A DNA stretch of 64,000 nt, taken from assembly GCF_003545765.1 (NCBI RefSeq), contig NZ_QXIO01000006.1:213869-277868 (forward strand), read 5' to 3'. The notes below the pieces were generated by a model. It ran no database searches. It saw only the letters and a program-made list of their open reading frames with translations, and had not been told where the DNA came from. Below are positions 29,228 to 39,154 of the stretch, in pieces. Position 1 is the stretch's first letter. Every line of letters begins with the position of its first letter. The position numbers were made by a program, and so were the translations under genes. This DNA is from Colwellia sp. RSH04. GTDB taxonomy: Bacteria; Pseudomonadota; Gammaproteobacteria; Enterobacterales; Alteromonadaceae.

Positions 29228-31057
29228 ATGCAGCTACCTGACATACCAAATAACCATGCTCTAGCCATGTTAATTATTACCATGCTGGCATTGTATCTTT
29301 TTCGTCGAGAAGATATTCCATTAGAAACATCTTCGCTTGCAGTCATTGCATTATTAAGTCTAATTTTTGCCGTTTTTCCATTTGAACAAAATGGCATTCA
29401 CTTAGAGCCTGCTTCATTATTTTTTGGTTTTGGTCATGAAGCCTTAGTCACTGTTTGTGCATTAATGATTATTGGCCAAGGTTTAGTTAGAACTGGCGCT
29501 TTAGAGCCAATTGGGCGAAGTTTATCTCGATTATGGAAAATCAGCCCAACTCTTTCGTTGCTACTCACGTTACTCGTAGCGGGAGCACTTAGTGCATTCG
29601 TTAACAATACTCCTATCGTAGTACTTTTGCTGCCTATTTTAAGCGCTGTAGCGATAAGAACCAAAACAGACTCAACTGGTATGTTATTACCTATGGGGCT
29701 AGCGACATTGGTTGGTGGTATGACGACAACTATAGGCACATCAACTAATCTACTAGTTGTAAGCGTTGCGACCGATTTAGGTTTACCGCGTTTTGGGATT
29801 TTTGACTTTGCCCTCCCTGCGCTTATAGCTGCCTCAATTGCCCTTGTGTACTTGTGGTTAGTAGCCCCGAAACTATTACCTAAGCGTACTCCTTCATTAA
29901 ATGATACGTCACCGCGCCTTTTTAGTGCTTATTTAAATATTAATGAAGACAGCGAGGCTAATGGTAAAAGTATTGCCGAAATTATTAAGCTCACCGATGG
30001 TCAATTACGTATTAACTTTATTCAACGTAGCCCTGACAACAGAAATATAATCCCATTGCCTGACACTGTTCTCATCGCAGGAGATAAATTACAAGTTAAA
30101 GATTACCCCGATCAGTTAAAAGAATTTGAAGCCGTATTAGGAGCGACGCTATTTTCAGGCTTGAATAAGGTCGACGAAGATCACCCCCTCTTAGCTGATA
30201 AACAAGTGCTTGCTGAACTTGTCGTTATTGGCTCATCGGGGTTAGTTGGAAAAACATTAAAACAAGTCAACTTTGTAAACCGTTTTGGTTTATCTGTTAT
30301 TGCATTACACCGCGAAGGTAAAGCAATGGAGATAGGCAGAAGTAAAATAGGCAACGTTGTAATTAAAGCAGGTGATGTATTATTAATCCAAGGCGAAGAA
30401 GAGCAACTGTTAGAACTCAAAGCCAAAAGAGGCTTATTGATTATTGATGGTGCTGCTCAGTTACCACAAACTAAAAAAGCACCTATTGTACTCACCGTTT
30501 TATTGTCGGTTATTCTATTAGCGGCATTTGGCGTATTACCCATTGAAATTAGTGCAGTATGTGGTGTGTTAGTGTTGCTGATAACAAAATGTTTAAATTG
30601 GCATGATGCTTCATCGGCGTTAAGCAGCCAAGTCATTTTAATTGTTGCCGCTTCTCTAGCCTTAGGATCTGCCATGATGCAAACAGGTGGCGCAGAATAT
30701 ATTGCACAAGTTTTTGTTGTTAGCGCTTCAGGTTTACCGCCTGGAGGCGTTCTTGCTGCCTTAATGCTGCTATTAGCTATTATGACCAATATTGTTTCAA
30801 ATAATGCCGCTGCGGTAATCGGTACTCCAATAGCAATCTCGGTTGCAACCCAATTAAATGTACCCGTTGAACCTTTTATTCTCGCCGTACTTTTTGGTGC
30901 TAATTTAAGTTATGCCACCCCAATGGCGTACAAAACGAATTTATTAGTGATGAATGCTGGAGGCTATCAATTCTCTGACTTTATGCGTGTAGGTATTCCT
31001 TTAATTATTATCATGTGGGTAACCCTGTCTTTTCTACTCAGCTGGCTATATCTATAA
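29228..31057 (+). CDS. SLC13/DASS-type permease with two RCK C-terminal (TrkA-C) domains
   Basis: About 609 residues from MQLPDIPNN. An upstream in-frame ATG at 29132 adds 32 residues but lacks a ribosome site and nearly touches the receptor remnant, so 29228 is preferred with modest certainty. N-terminal helices are followed by NNTPIVVLLLPI and GTSTNLLV (the first S/N-T motif), two cytosolic TrkA-C-like domains (about 225-400) with VLIAGDKLQV and GDVLLIQGEE, then a second helical half with NIVSNNAAAVIGTPIA. This fits the SLC13/ArsB-NhaD superfamily with inserted RCK_C. The substrate (sulfate, dicarboxylate or other anion) is unknown. Lone gene inside the B12 region. Confidence 0.82.
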   Translation: MQLPDIPNNHALAMLIITMLALYLFRREDIPLETSSLAVIALLSLIFAVFPFEQNGIHLEPASLFFGFGHEALVTVCALMIIGQGLVRTGALEPIGRSLSRLWKISPTLSLLLTLLVAGALSAFVNNTPIVVLLLPILSAVAIRTKTDSTGMLLPMGLATLVGGMTTTIGTSTNLLVVSVATDLGLPRFGIFDFALPALIAASIALVYLWLVAPKLLPKRTPSLNDTSPRLFSAYLNINEDSEANGKSIAEIIKLTDGQLRINFIQRSPDNRNIIPLPDTVLIAGDKLQVKDYPDQLKEFEAVLGATLFSGLNKVDEDHPLLADKQVLAELVVIGSSGLVGKTLKQVNFVNRFGLSVIALHREGKAMEIGRSKIGNVVIKAGDVLLIQGEEEQLLELKAKRGLLIIDGAAQLPQTKKAPIVLTVLLSVILLAAFGVLPIEISAVCGVLVLLITKCLNWHDASSALSSQVILIVAASLALGSAMMQTGGAEYIAQVFVVSASGLPPGGVLAALMLLLAIMTNIVSNNAAAVIGTPIAISVATQLNVPVEPFILAVLFGANLSYATPMAYKTNLLVMNAGGYQFSDFMRVGIPLIIIMWVTLSFLLSWLYL

Positions 31058-31068
31058 GCGTTACACTA

Positions 31069-31331
31069 AGGGCTGTTGATCTTTCGGGGTTGTTTTTGCA
31101 GCTTTTTGTTGGATATTTGCACAAGGCAGAGCCTTTGTTATGGGTTATTCCACATAAAAAGGCGATAACGCCGTAAAAATGATCAACAAACGCTGTCCGA
31201 AGTATTCGGCTAAAAGCATTTTAGGCTTTGTTGAGTAGTATTTGCTTAGAATGACTAAGCTACACACTACTCGCCGCGAATAAAACGCTTTTAGCTCGAA
31301 CAAAATTTAATCGCGAAAGATCAACAGACCC
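31069..31331. mobile_element. MITE-like palindromic element with 14-bp terminal inverted repeats
   Basis: The ends share CTGTTGATCTTTCG (31073-31086) and its exact reverse complement (31314-31327), extended by AGGG / ACCCT. TA dinucleotides flank both sides, as expected for a TA target duplication. Inside are nested inverted arms: GCTAAAAGC / GCTTTTAGC (31209 / 31287), GAGTAGT / ACTACTC (31233 / 31266) and GCTTAG / CTAAGC (31244 / 31255). About 263 bp with no ORF, so it would need a transposase in trans. Confidence 0.7.
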
Positions 31332-31451
31332 TAATACCAATTCATATAAGAAAGTGAGCTCTTAGCGAGGATTAAAAGAGGATCACATAAATAACCAAAA
31401 TTAATATCAAACTGTATATGATATCGAAGATATTGAGGTATAAAGTAATAA

Positions 31452-31583
31452 CAAGGGATTTATCTACGTTTAATAGATGATAAACAACGGTTTGGTTTGG
31501 TAGAGGCTGAACAACTAGAACCCTTAGCAAAGAGCATAAAACACCTGCACACCATAATACCGAGTGAAATAGTGAGCAGGTGA
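31452..31583 (+). pseudogene. decayed 3' end of a threonine-phosphate decarboxylase (cobD-like) gene
   Basis: Read from 31452, the frame gives QGIYLRLIDDKQRFGLVEAE then QLEPLAKSIKHL. The intact cobD ends QGIYVRLTDEKTALRFGLVT then PEQLERLAKALATLSK: the same residues and order with a two-codon deletion. Upstream, GAT-ATT-GAG matches D-V-E of the intact gene but is followed by stop codons and a frameshift. The rest of the gene is absent. The MITE-like element lies just upstream. Confidence 0.8.
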
Positions 31584-31642
31584 AATACTTTTTCTAGCAA
31601 AGAAAATAGCTTATTGGTGGTAAACTACACCGAATATCGCTA

Positions 31643-32047
31643 TTAAAAACGGTATCGTACGCCAATACTAAAATCTGCGCTAAAGTTGGTATCACTATTT
31701 TTACCGTGGTCAAAGTCTAACTCAGGCTGAAATTGTAAGTAACCATCCCATTTAGAATCAAAAGCCATGTTTAACCCAAGTGGAAGCCGAACCCCTACAC
31801 CATGATCCCAGCCAAGAAAAGCACCGCCAGCTACATACCAATTAAAAGGCGTATCTTCATTGAAGCTTCCTCGTTTGAATATGTAATCACCAGCAATACC
31901 ATCATTACCAACAAACGCATTAATATTATTAAACTGTGCTGTAACGCCAAACCCTTGGTCAAAGCCAAGCCCTACTTTTACTGATGCGTTAGCTGCACTT
32001 GAGATTAATAAACTTGTAGTTACAAGGGCTAATAATTTTTTTTTCAT
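31643..32047 (-). CDS. small outer-membrane barrel-like protein
   Basis: 134 residues with a signal peptide (1-21, ending AANA). The mature part is Gly/Asp/Phe-rich with alternating strands and ends in the outer-membrane C-terminal signature G-V-R-Y-R-F. At about 110 mature residues it is too small for a standard 8-strand OmpA barrel by length, so it may be a small or oligomeric barrel. Function not recognised. It follows btuB on the same strand but beyond the btuB terminator. An RBS-like AAAGGA is seen about 20 nt upstream, a rather long spacing. Confidence 0.65.
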   Translation of the reverse strand: MKKKLLALVTTSLLISSAANASVKVGLGFDQGFGVTAQFNNINAFVGNDGIAGDYIFKRGSFNEDTPFNWYVAGGAFLGWDHGVGVRLPLGLNMAFDSKWDGYLQFQPELDFDHGKNSDTNFSADFSIGVRYRF

Positions 32048-32144
32048 GATTTTTCCAAACTAAATAAAGGAATGGTTAATTTCTTATCATTTTAAAGTAC
32101 TTAATCTATTACTAACACAGAAAATATACTAGATAATGCATCCA

Positions 32145-32178
32145 TATCAAAAGGCAGCTCAATTGAGCTGCCTTTGTT
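32145..32178 (-). terminator. intrinsic terminator after btuB
   Basis: Perfect stem AAAGGCAGCTC / GAGCTGCCTTT (32150-32160 / 32165-32175) with an AATT loop. Short T-run on the minus strand. Confidence 0.85.
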
Positions 32179-32227
32179 TGCCTAACCTTATTTATTAATC
32201 GCCTTATTTTTTTACTCTTTTAATCCA

Positions 32228-34069
32228 TTAAAAAGTATAGGTCGCCATTAATTGATAATTAATACCGTCAGTTAGATAATGCTCTGCGACTGTGTACTCT
32301 TTATCGAACAGATTGTTAATTTTACCTATTACTGAAAGCTTATTTGTAAATTCATAGCTCAACGTGAGGTTAGTTAATAGTACCGAGTTTAACGTCACTG
32401 TACTGTACTTATTGTCTTCACTTTTACCGCGATAATCTAAAATAGCATTCGCTGTTAACGCATCTACTTGATAAGCCAATGTATAGGTAGCACTCACTTT
32501 GGGGCGACGAAGTAACTGTTTTCCTGTTGATTCATCTTCTGTTTCTACATAAGCGGCTGCCAGCTGATGAGAGAAGTCGCCTGTTTCCAAAATAGCGGTT
32601 AAATCAATACCTTGTGCTGTAGCACTGTCAACGTTTGCCGGAAACCAGTTGCCTTCCTTATTTGGCGCCCAAGCGATTAAGTTTTTAATTTCGCTATCAT
32701 AAATACTTACCTCAACACTACCTAAGTCAAAGTGGTTGCGAATGAGTAATTCTGTACTTTCAACTTCTTCTGGTGCTAAATCAGGGTTCCCTGAACCTGG
32801 CCAATATAAATCATTAAAGGTAGGTGCTTTAAAACCTGTGCTTTGGCTAAGGCTAATTAACCAATCATCGTTTAGTTGATACCCTGCAGATAAGTTATAC
32901 GTGACTTCATTATCTAGCCCGTCAATATTGTCACTTCGAACCGCCGCTTCTAGAAGGAATGATTCTACTTGATGACGTCCTTGCACAAAAAATGCTTTGG
33001 TTTGACGACTGTCTTTATCATATTCAGAGCCAGAATTAGAAACACGCTCTTTAAACCAATCAAACCCTGCGCTAACGCTTGTTTTTTCATTTAAGCTATA
33101 TTGAGCTAATAACGCCAACTGATCACGTTTAGTGGTAATTTCATTAACCACTTTAGGGCTTATATTACCAGCAAAAGTACCGCCTTGATCTTGAGACGTT
33201 GATAAAGAAGTATCAATAAAAAGCTGCTGAGTTTCATAAACGCCACCCAATTTTACTGAGTAGTTTTCATGTTCATTTTCATCAGCACCACCGTATTGAT
33301 TATCATATTGTGAGCCACCTTGTTCATAACGAGAGACTAAGTTTAACGAGTACTCTTCAGTTAATTCACTTCGACCATTAATACTAAAAGATTGACGTTC
33401 ATAACCATCTTTATCTTCTTGCCCAGAGAAATCACTGGCATTAAAGCCATCACTTTCTTCTAATGCACCTGCAATAGTAAGTGAATGCTTTTCGTTGCCA
33501 AAACCTGCAGCCGCTTCTGTTTTCCAGTATCCATGACTACCAAACCCAGCACTGATAAATCCTTCACCCGATTGTAATTTTTTAGTGAATATTTGAATGA
33601 CACCACCAATAGCATCAGATCCCCAAAGTGCGCCACGAGGTCCTTTTACTATTTCAATACGATCAATCAATGCAACCGACATTGAAGCAAAACTTGTTGT
33701 GCCTAACGTCGCAGAGCCTACTCTTACACCGTCAACCAATACCAAGGTATGATTACCGTTAGTACCACGCATAAACACTGATGATGATTGACCTGCACCA
33801 CCTAAATTGGTAACGGTTACACCTGCAACAGTGTTAAGTAATTCAGTAATGTTTTGTGGTTGAATCGCTTTAATTTCATTTTGACCGATAACTTGCGTCG
33901 CTGACAGTGCTAAAAACTGCTCTTGTTGCGAACGGTTAGCCGTGACAATAATTTGTTCTAGGTCTGCTTCAACATGAGCTTCTGTTTCAGCTTGTGCATA
34001 CGCCGTTGAAGAAAGTACTGCTGTTGCCACAGCAACGTGTATAAGTGTTTTATTAAATATAGTTTTCAT
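32228..34069 (-). CDS. btuB: TonB-dependent vitamin B12 receptor BtuB
   Basis: Outer-membrane cobalamin transporter, 613 residues from MKTIFNKTL at 34069 (AGAGG site 7 nt upstream). A longer in-frame reading from 34174 would run through the riboswitch and is rejected. Signal peptide to about residue 26 (AYAQA), TonB box-like EQIIVTA (about 36-42), plug domain with RGTNGNHTLVLVDGVRVG, then the barrel ending YQLMATYTF. The receptor assignment is strongly supported by the cobalamin riboswitch directly upstream and the btuF-cob operon behind it. Own terminator. Confidence 0.95.
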   Translation of the reverse strand: MKTIFNKTLIHVAVATAVLSSTAYAQAETEAHVEADLEQIIVTANRSQQEQFLALSATQVIGQNEIKAIQPQNITELLNTVAGVTVTNLGGAGQSSSVFMRGTNGNHTLVLVDGVRVGSATLGTTSFASMSVALIDRIEIVKGPRGALWGSDAIGGVIQIFTKKLQSGEGFISAGFGSHGYWKTEAAAGFGNEKHSLTIAGALEESDGFNASDFSGQEDKDGYERQSFSINGRSELTEEYSLNLVSRYEQGGSQYDNQYGGADENEHENYSVKLGGVYETQQLFIDTSLSTSQDQGGTFAGNISPKVVNEITTKRDQLALLAQYSLNEKTSVSAGFDWFKERVSNSGSEYDKDSRQTKAFFVQGRHQVESFLLEAAVRSDNIDGLDNEVTYNLSAGYQLNDDWLISLSQSTGFKAPTFNDLYWPGSGNPDLAPEEVESTELLIRNHFDLGSVEVSIYDSEIKNLIAWAPNKEGNWFPANVDSATAQGIDLTAILETGDFSHQLAAAYVETEDESTGKQLLRRPKVSATYTLAYQVDALTANAILDYRGKSEDNKYSTVTLNSVLLTNLTLSYEFTNKLSVIGKINNLFDKEYTVAEHYLTDGINYQLMATYTF

Positions 34070-34105
34070 ATGACCTCTCGCTATGACGCCCTCCGCATCA
34101 TGTTG

Positions 34106-34252
34106 ACTACTGAGTTGTATTGTTAAAAACTCAGTAGTAATGAGATAGGCATGAAGTGTCGGACTTAAATACATAATATTGATACGCTGTATTATTACCG
34201 TTGCGGGGGCAGTATCTAATTTTCATAGATTTCCCTCAGTACCTATCAAAGT
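34106..34252 (-). promoter_or_regulatory. cobalamin riboswitch upstream of btuB
   Basis: The minus strand reads GAGGGAAA, then the conserved core CTGCCCCCGCAAC with GGTAAT, and the B12 box AAGTCCGACACTTCATGCC. P1 closes by GATAGG (34242-34247) with CCTATC (34144-34149). An 11-bp hairpin (34106-34116 / 34128-34138) follows as a likely expression platform. It has no T-run, so control of btuB translation or mRNA stability is more likely than termination. Confidence 0.93.
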
Positions 34253-34292
34253 TAAATGGTATTAGTACCATTCATTCGCTTGTTTGATGCGT

Positions 34293-35123
34293 TTATCGAA
34301 ACGCATCAATTTTTTTACACATGTCTTCAATACCGTCTAACATACGTGTACTGAATCGATGCATTAAATCGGCATTAACCCCAATAAATCGTTGATGTTT
34401 TACTGCCGGAATTTCTTGCCACTTTTGCCAATTAATCACGGGTTGTACTTGATTCGACTTCTCATCGGGTAAAATAATCAATTCGGGTTGAGCAACAATG
34501 ACATTCTCTATGCTTATTTGAGGGTATGGAGTCGGATTATTAGCAAAGACATTCTGTCCTTGGCATACTTCAATCAATTGATTTATTAAGGTGTCTTTAT
34601 TAATAGTGCGCATTGGCTCTGGCCATAGCTGATAAAACACTTTCATCGGGGCAATATTGGCATGTTGCTGGCGTAGCGCTGCTAACCTTTTCAAATAACC
34701 ACTTGCAACAGTTTCGGCTTGAGCTTCATAGCCAGTATGTTTTCCTAATTTACGCAGCTCTCTGGCAACATCTTCAATTTTTCCCGGCTCACTGTAGATA
34801 ATGTTTAAACCCATTTTCTCCATTTGTTCGATGTCTGATGCTTTATTGCCTGACTGCCAAACAATAACTAAGTCAGGTTTTAAGGCTAATATTTTCTCAA
34901 TTTGAATACCGTGATAACCACCAATGCGTGGAATTTTTAATGCCGCTTCAGGGTAATCTGCATAATCTACTGTGCCAACAATGTGCTCGCCTGCACCAAT
35001 ATCAAAAAGCATCTCTACAATATGTGGTGCTAGTGCGACAATGCGTTGTTTCTCTGCTTGAACGGTAAAAGCACTCAATAACATGCAAACCGATAATACC
35101 CAGCGCGTTAAACTCATCTTCAT
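34293..35123 (-). CDS. btuF: cobalamin-binding periplasmic protein BtuF
   Basis: Periplasmic helical-backbone binding protein that delivers B12 to BtuCD. 276 residues with signal peptide 1-23 (ending TVQA), then [39 protein letters not shown] and the C-terminal lobe. The length fits BtuF (about 266 in E. coli). Last gene of the btuD-btuC-cobTSUQ-btuF run; it overlaps cobQ by 4 nt. The btuB riboswitch begins 40 nt after its stop. Confidence 0.92.
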   Translation of the reverse strand: MKMSLTRWVLSVCMLLSAFTVQAEKQRIVALAPHIVEMLFDIGAGEHIVGTVDYADYPEAALKIPRIGGYHGIQIEKILALKPDLVIVWQSGNKASDIEQMEKMGLNIIYSEPGKIEDVARELRKLGKHTGYEAQAETVASGYLKRLAALRQQHANIAPMKVFYQLWPEPMRTINKDTLINQLIEVCQGQNVFANNPTPYPQISIENVIVAQPELIILPDEKSNQVQPVINWQKWQEIPAVKHQRFIGVNADLMHRFSTRMLDGIEDMCKKIDAFR

Positions 35124-36649
35124 GTTTTCACCTTTTCATTATGAGCATTACTTACAGTCGAAATACCTGATTGTAGAATGCGCTCAATTTCATCCATTTT
35201 TAAATGCTGCTGACAAACATCGGCTAAACGCGTTAATTGCACTTCGCGGTGCTGATTAATATCAATCGTTGTTTGTACGCCATGTTGTTCATTCACCCAA
35301 TTCAAAACTGCGTTTGTTACGTCACTGTGATCAAACAAGCCATGTAAATAAGTCGCAGCTATTTGATTATCTGCTGAGACAAAGCCATCAATACCGCCAA
35401 CCTCAGTCGATAACTCACGTATAAGTGGCTTATCAAGCGCTTTACCTTGAGATTGACCACAATGAATTTCATAACCATGAACATCGCACTCAATGCCCAT
35501 TAAGGTTAATTTTCCTGATACCTGTGTTAGCGTTTTTTCTGTGGTTAATGTTGTCGTAAAGTCAGCCAAAGCTAAGCCTGTAATAGCACTTTCGCCAGCT
35601 TCCTGCCTTGTTGATTCTATTTCATGTGGGTCATATATTTTTTGTCCTAGCATTTGCAAGCCACCACAAATGCCAAGTACTTTGCCGCCATAACGTAAAT
35701 GACGATTAATATCTGCTTGCCAACCTTGTGATTTTAAATAGGCTAAGTCGGCAATGACGTTTTTACTGCCCGGTATAATAATTAAATCACAATGGGTTAT
35801 TTGCTCACCCATTTTTACATAGGTTAAATCAATTTCAGGGTTAAGGCGTAAGGCATCAAAATCAGTGTGATTACTGATATGAGGGAGCAACGGAATGTTA
35901 ATTGAAATTTTGCTTTGACCAACGTTATTGTCGATAGCGATTGCATCTTCAGCATCAAGGGCTAAGTCATGTAAATAAGGTAATACACCAAGTACAGGCT
36001 TACCTGTACGCTGTTCAAGCCACGTTAAGCCTGACTCAAGTAATGTTATATCGCCACGAAAACGGTTAATAATAAAGCCTTTTACGCGCGCCTGCTCAGA
36101 TGCTGATAACAATTCAAGGGTGCCGACAAGATGAGCAAATACACCGCCACGATCAATATCGGCGACTAATATCACAGGGCAATCAACTTTTTCAGCATAG
36201 CCCATATTGGCAATATCGCGCTCTCGCAAGTTAATCTCAGCTGGGCTTCCTGCGCCTTCAACCAACAGTGCATCAAACTCTTTAGCTAGCCTATTGTGAG
36301 ATTCAACCACCGTATCCATCGCCACTTTTTTATAGTCGTGATAACTACTCGCTTCCATATTAGAAAGCGCCTTACCATGGACAATAACTTGCGCACCAGT
36401 ATCACTATTGGGCTTTAATAAAATGGGATTAAAGTCAGTTCTGGGCGGAATATTTGCTGCAATAGCTTGCAACGCTTGTGCTCTGCCAATTTCACCACCG
36501 TCTTCAGTTACTGCACTATTGAGTGCCATATTTTGTGGTTTGAACGGTGCTACTTTAAAGCCTCGATTAACAAACACGCGACAAAGCCCTGCAACGACTG
36601 TGCTTTTGCCTGCATCAGAGGTAGTCCCTTGTATCATTAGGGTTTTCAT
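35120..36649 (-). CDS. cobQ: adenosylcobyric acid synthase (glutamine-hydrolysing)
   Basis: Amidates carboxylates b, d, e and g of adenosylcobyrinic acid a,c-diamide, ATP and glutamine dependent (CobQ/CbiP). 509 residues from [17 protein letters not shown] at 36649, whose ATG overlaps the cobU stop; an upstream in-frame codon at 36739 lies inside cobU and is rejected. The N-terminal half holds the nucleotide-binding G-T-T-S-D-A-G-K-S (8-16) and [11 protein letters not shown]. The C-terminal type-1 glutaminase domain has [10 protein letters not shown] (Cys nucleophile) and YLHGLFDH (His). Confidence 0.95.
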   Translation of the reverse strand: MKTLMIQGTTSDAGKSTVVAGLCRVFVNRGFKVAPFKPQNMALNSAVTEDGGEIGRAQALQAIAANIPPRTDFNPILLKPNSDTGAQVIVHGKALSNMEASSYHDYKKVAMDTVVESHNRLAKEFDALLVEGAGSPAEINLRERDIANMGYAEKVDCPVILVADIDRGGVFAHLVGTLELLSASEQARVKGFIINRFRGDITLLESGLTWLEQRTGKPVLGVLPYLHDLALDAEDAIAIDNNVGQSKISINIPLLPHISNHTDFDALRLNPEIDLTYVKMGEQITHCDLIIIPGSKNVIADLAYLKSQGWQADINRHLRYGGKVLGICGGLQMLGQKIYDPHEIESTRQEAGESAITGLALADFTTTLTTEKTLTQVSGKLTLMGIECDVHGYEIHCGQSQGKALDKPLIRELSTEVGGIDGFVSADNQIAATYLHGLFDHSDVTNAVLNWVNEQHGVQTTIDINQHREVQLTRLADVCQQHLKMDEIERILQSGISTVSNAHNEKVKT

Positions 36650-37218
36650 TACGTGACCTTTGCTTTTAATGTCAATGGAATGCCAGCCATAATAAAATCG
36701 ACTTGCATCGCTAATTCGCCAATGTCTTGATGTAACCAACCCGCTTGATCAACAAATTCTCGAGATAAATCCCCCATCGGCACAATGCCATGACCGACTT
36801 CATTGCTCACCAGTAACAAATTAACCTTATTCGTGGTTTGATACTCTGTTAATAACTGTAAAAATGCCTGTTTCTCTTGTTGCCAGCAATCCTGCTGCTT
36901 CGAGCATAAACAATTTGTCAGCCATAACGTTAAACAATCAACAATAATGGTCATACTTTCTTGGTGCTGAGATTGATGCGTGTTTATTAAATGCTTGAGC
37001 GTACTTGCGAGAGTGATTGATGACTCAGCTAACGGCCAATGTTTAGGTCTTTGTTGCTGGTGCTGCGCAATGCGAGCCGACATTTCTGCATCAAGCGCTT
37101 GTGCTGTCGCTAAATAATGCACTTTTGCTTGCTCAGATGCTTCATCGTGCTTGGCTTGTTTTTCAGCGTACGAACTTTTACCTGAACGCGCCCCGCCTAA
37201 TATTAAATGCACTGTCAT
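36649..37218 (-). CDS. cobU: adenosylcobinamide kinase / adenosylcobinamide-phosphate guanylyltransferase
   Basis: Bifunctional nucleotide-loop assembly enzyme. 189 residues with P-loop [15 protein letters not shown] (about 8-22), [15 protein letters not shown]-x-x-H-x-x-x-R (the guanylylated His region), and [11 protein letters not shown] near the C-terminus. Sits between cobS and cobQ with 1-nt overlaps on both sides, so it is translationally coupled to both. Confidence 0.96.
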   Translation of the reverse strand: MTVHLILGGARSGKSSYAEKQAKHDEASEQAKVHYLATAQALDAEMSARIAQHQQQRPKHWPLAESSITLASTLKHLINTHQSQHQESMTIIVDCLTLWLTNCLCSKQQDCWQQEKQAFLQLLTEYQTTNKVNLLLVSNEVGHGIVPMGDLSREFVDQAGWLHQDIGELAMQVDFIMAGIPLTLKAKVT

Positions 37219-38027
37219 CAGTTAAATGTCCCTATATTTGTTGCTATCTCACCATAACCAAGTAACAGCAAACTAAGGTATATAACAATTTCACTGCTTT
37301 GCTGCGCAGCACCTAAGCAATCACCCGTATAGCCACCAAGTTGTGAGTTAAACCAACATCGCAAAACCGCCCTAAATATCACCAAAGAAGCAAACAACAC
37401 AATACAGTCTGTCAATGACAGATAAAACAAACTCACCAGTAGGCCTGTAAACAGTAATATCAGGAAACTGTGTTGAGATAATTCTTGTGCTAACGGTTTT
37501 ACTTTAGATTGGCTATCTAAGGCAACATAAGGCATATCGTAAATGAGGCTAGTCGCAACCACTCGACTTAAAGTGTTCGCCACAATAAGCGCCATTACAG
37601 GAGAAGCTAACGCCATAAGTGAATGAAATTTTAACAGTAAAATGATGAACAATGCCGCGGCGCCATAGGTGCCCAAACGACTGTCTTTCATAATGTTTAG
37701 CTTTTGCTCTATGTTCCAGCCACCGCCAAAACCGTCCCACGTATCGGCCCAGCCGTCTTCGTGAAAAGCCCCTGTTAGTAGTAAACTTGTCGCCATCGCA
37801 AGTAGCACAGCAACGGTTTTAGGCAGATAGGCACTTGAAACCGTATAAATTAACGCACAACAAATACCGACAAAAAGCCCAACTACAGCAAAATAACGGC
37901 TAGCATTATTCAATTGCGCTGCGGTAATTTCGTGTGAAAATTTCACAGGCACGCGAGTAAAAAAGCTCAATGCTAACAGCAGCAAGGTCTTTTCTTCTTT
38001 TAATGACTCTTTATTCGTTGGATTCAT
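37218..38027 (-). CDS. cobS: adenosylcobinamide-GDP ribazoletransferase
   Basis: Integral membrane cobalamin synthase that joins alpha-ribazole (phosphate) to AdoCbi-GDP. 269 residues with about six helices. Family blocks: SFFTRVPV near the N-terminus, and GAFHEDGWADTWDGFGGG (the D-x-x-D/D-x-x-D metal-binding motif) near residue 85, followed by KDSRLGTYGA. Overlaps cobU by one base and is 35 nt from cobT. Confidence 0.94.
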   Translation of the reverse strand: MNPTNKESLKEEKTLLLLALSFFTRVPVKFSHEITAAQLNNASRYFAVVGLFVGICCALIYTVSSAYLPKTVAVLLAMATSLLLTGAFHEDGWADTWDGFGGGWNIEQKLNIMKDSRLGTYGAAALFIILLLKFHSLMALASPVMALIVANTLSRVVATSLIYDMPYVALDSQSKVKPLAQELSQHSFLILLFTGLLVSLFYLSLTDCIVLFASLVIFRAVLRCWFNSQLGGYTGDCLGAAQQSSEIVIYLSLLLLGYGEIATNIGTFN

Positions 38028-38062
38028 TTGTCTAATTCAGCCAATCATTAATCAAATATCAG

Positions 38063-39115
38063 TTAAACCACATTGGCTACGTCGGCTTGTTCGAAACTCG
38101 CCATCTCGTTATAAAAAGCAACCGAGGCTTGAATTAAGGGTAATGCTAGTGCGGCACCAGTGCCTTCACCTAAACATAATCCAAGCTTCAATAAAGGTTC
38201 AACCTCTAGCCAGTTAAGCATTTTTGTATGACCTTGCTCACCAGAACAGTGTGCAAAAATCATGTAATCTTTTACCGCAGGATTGATTTGTATAGCCACC
38301 ATTGCCGCTGCCGTACAGATAAAACCATCCACTAAAATATGCATTTTTTCTTGAGCTGCCGCTAACATTGCCCCAGTGATTTGTACAATTTCAAAACCAC
38401 CTAAACACGCAAGCATTTGTTTAGGTTCTGATAATTTATCTTTATGTAAGGTAAGTGCCTGTTCAACGACTTGTTGCTTTTTAGCAACTACCTCATCAGA
38501 AATGCCAGTGCCTTTACCAACACTTTCTGTAGCTGGTACTTGCATCAAGGCCGACATAATAGCCGATGCAGCAGTAGTATTACCGATTCCCATCTCACCA
38601 AAAGCGACTAAATTACTGCCCGCTTCTTTGATTTGTTTAATCAATTGCTCTGCTAATAAGAAACCTTGTTCAACGGTTTCAAGGGTCATTGCAGCGTCAG
38701 TATGTATCGACGCTGTCGTTGCACCTAAGCGTTGATTAATCACCTGCAATTGTTCATCAGGCGCATGTAAAATACCTGCATCAACCACACTAAGTTGCCA
38801 GCCTAGTTGGCGACAAAAAACATTAATTGCTGCACCACCTTTGGCAAAATTAGCAACCATCTGTCCTGTGACTTCACTTGGCGCAATAGAGACACCTTCT
38901 GATGCAACCCCATGATCACCGGCAAAAATAATAAGTTGTGGCTTATCTACCGTTAAGGTATCAACTTTATTGGTTGATAACGCCTGCACACGTGCTAGTT
39001 GTTTCGCGACCACTTCCAATTGACCAAGGGCACCTAACGGTTTTGTTTTGCCATCAATTTTAGTTTGAATTACTTGATCAAACTGGTTGCTAACGTGTTG
39101 AATTTTATAAGTCAT
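38063..39115 (-). CDS. cobT: nicotinate-nucleotide-dimethylbenzimidazole phosphoribosyltransferase
   Basis: Makes alpha-ribazole phosphate, activating the lower-ligand base. 350 residues from the [12 protein letters not shown] at 39115; a TTG at 39136 is in frame but has no better ribosome site. Blocks: [43 protein letters not shown] and C-terminal [13 protein letters not shown], which carries the catalytic Glu. No 5,6-dimethylbenzimidazole synthesis gene (bluB) is in this window. Confidence 0.95.
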   Translation of the reverse strand: MTYKIQHVSNQFDQVIQTKIDGKTKPLGALGQLEVVAKQLARVQALSTNKVDTLTVDKPQLIIFAGDHGVASEGVSIAPSEVTGQMVANFAKGGAAINVFCRQLGWQLSVVDAGILHAPDEQLQVINQRLGATTASIHTDAAMTLETVEQGFLLAEQLIKQIKEAGSNLVAFGEMGIGNTTAASAIMSALMQVPATESVGKGTGISDEVVAKKQQVVEQALTLHKDKLSEPKQMLACLGGFEIVQITGAMLAAAQEKMHILVDGFICTAAAMVAIQINPAVKDYMIFAHCSGEQGHTKMLNWLEVEPLLKLGLCLGEGTGAALALPLIQASVAFYNEMASFEQADVANVV

Positions 39116-39154
39116 AGGGTTTCTGCTGTATATCAATAATAAGTTTCGTCGAGC

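Noticed and set aside
31541..31590. CACCTGC / GCAGGTG dyad followed by T-run after the cobD remnant
   Set aside because: The loop of about 28 nt is too long for a confident terminator, and part of it is the pseudogene.
34070..34174. N-terminal extension of btuB by 35 codons
   Set aside because: It runs through the cobalamin riboswitch platform, lacks a ribosome site and precedes a proper signal peptide start at 34069.
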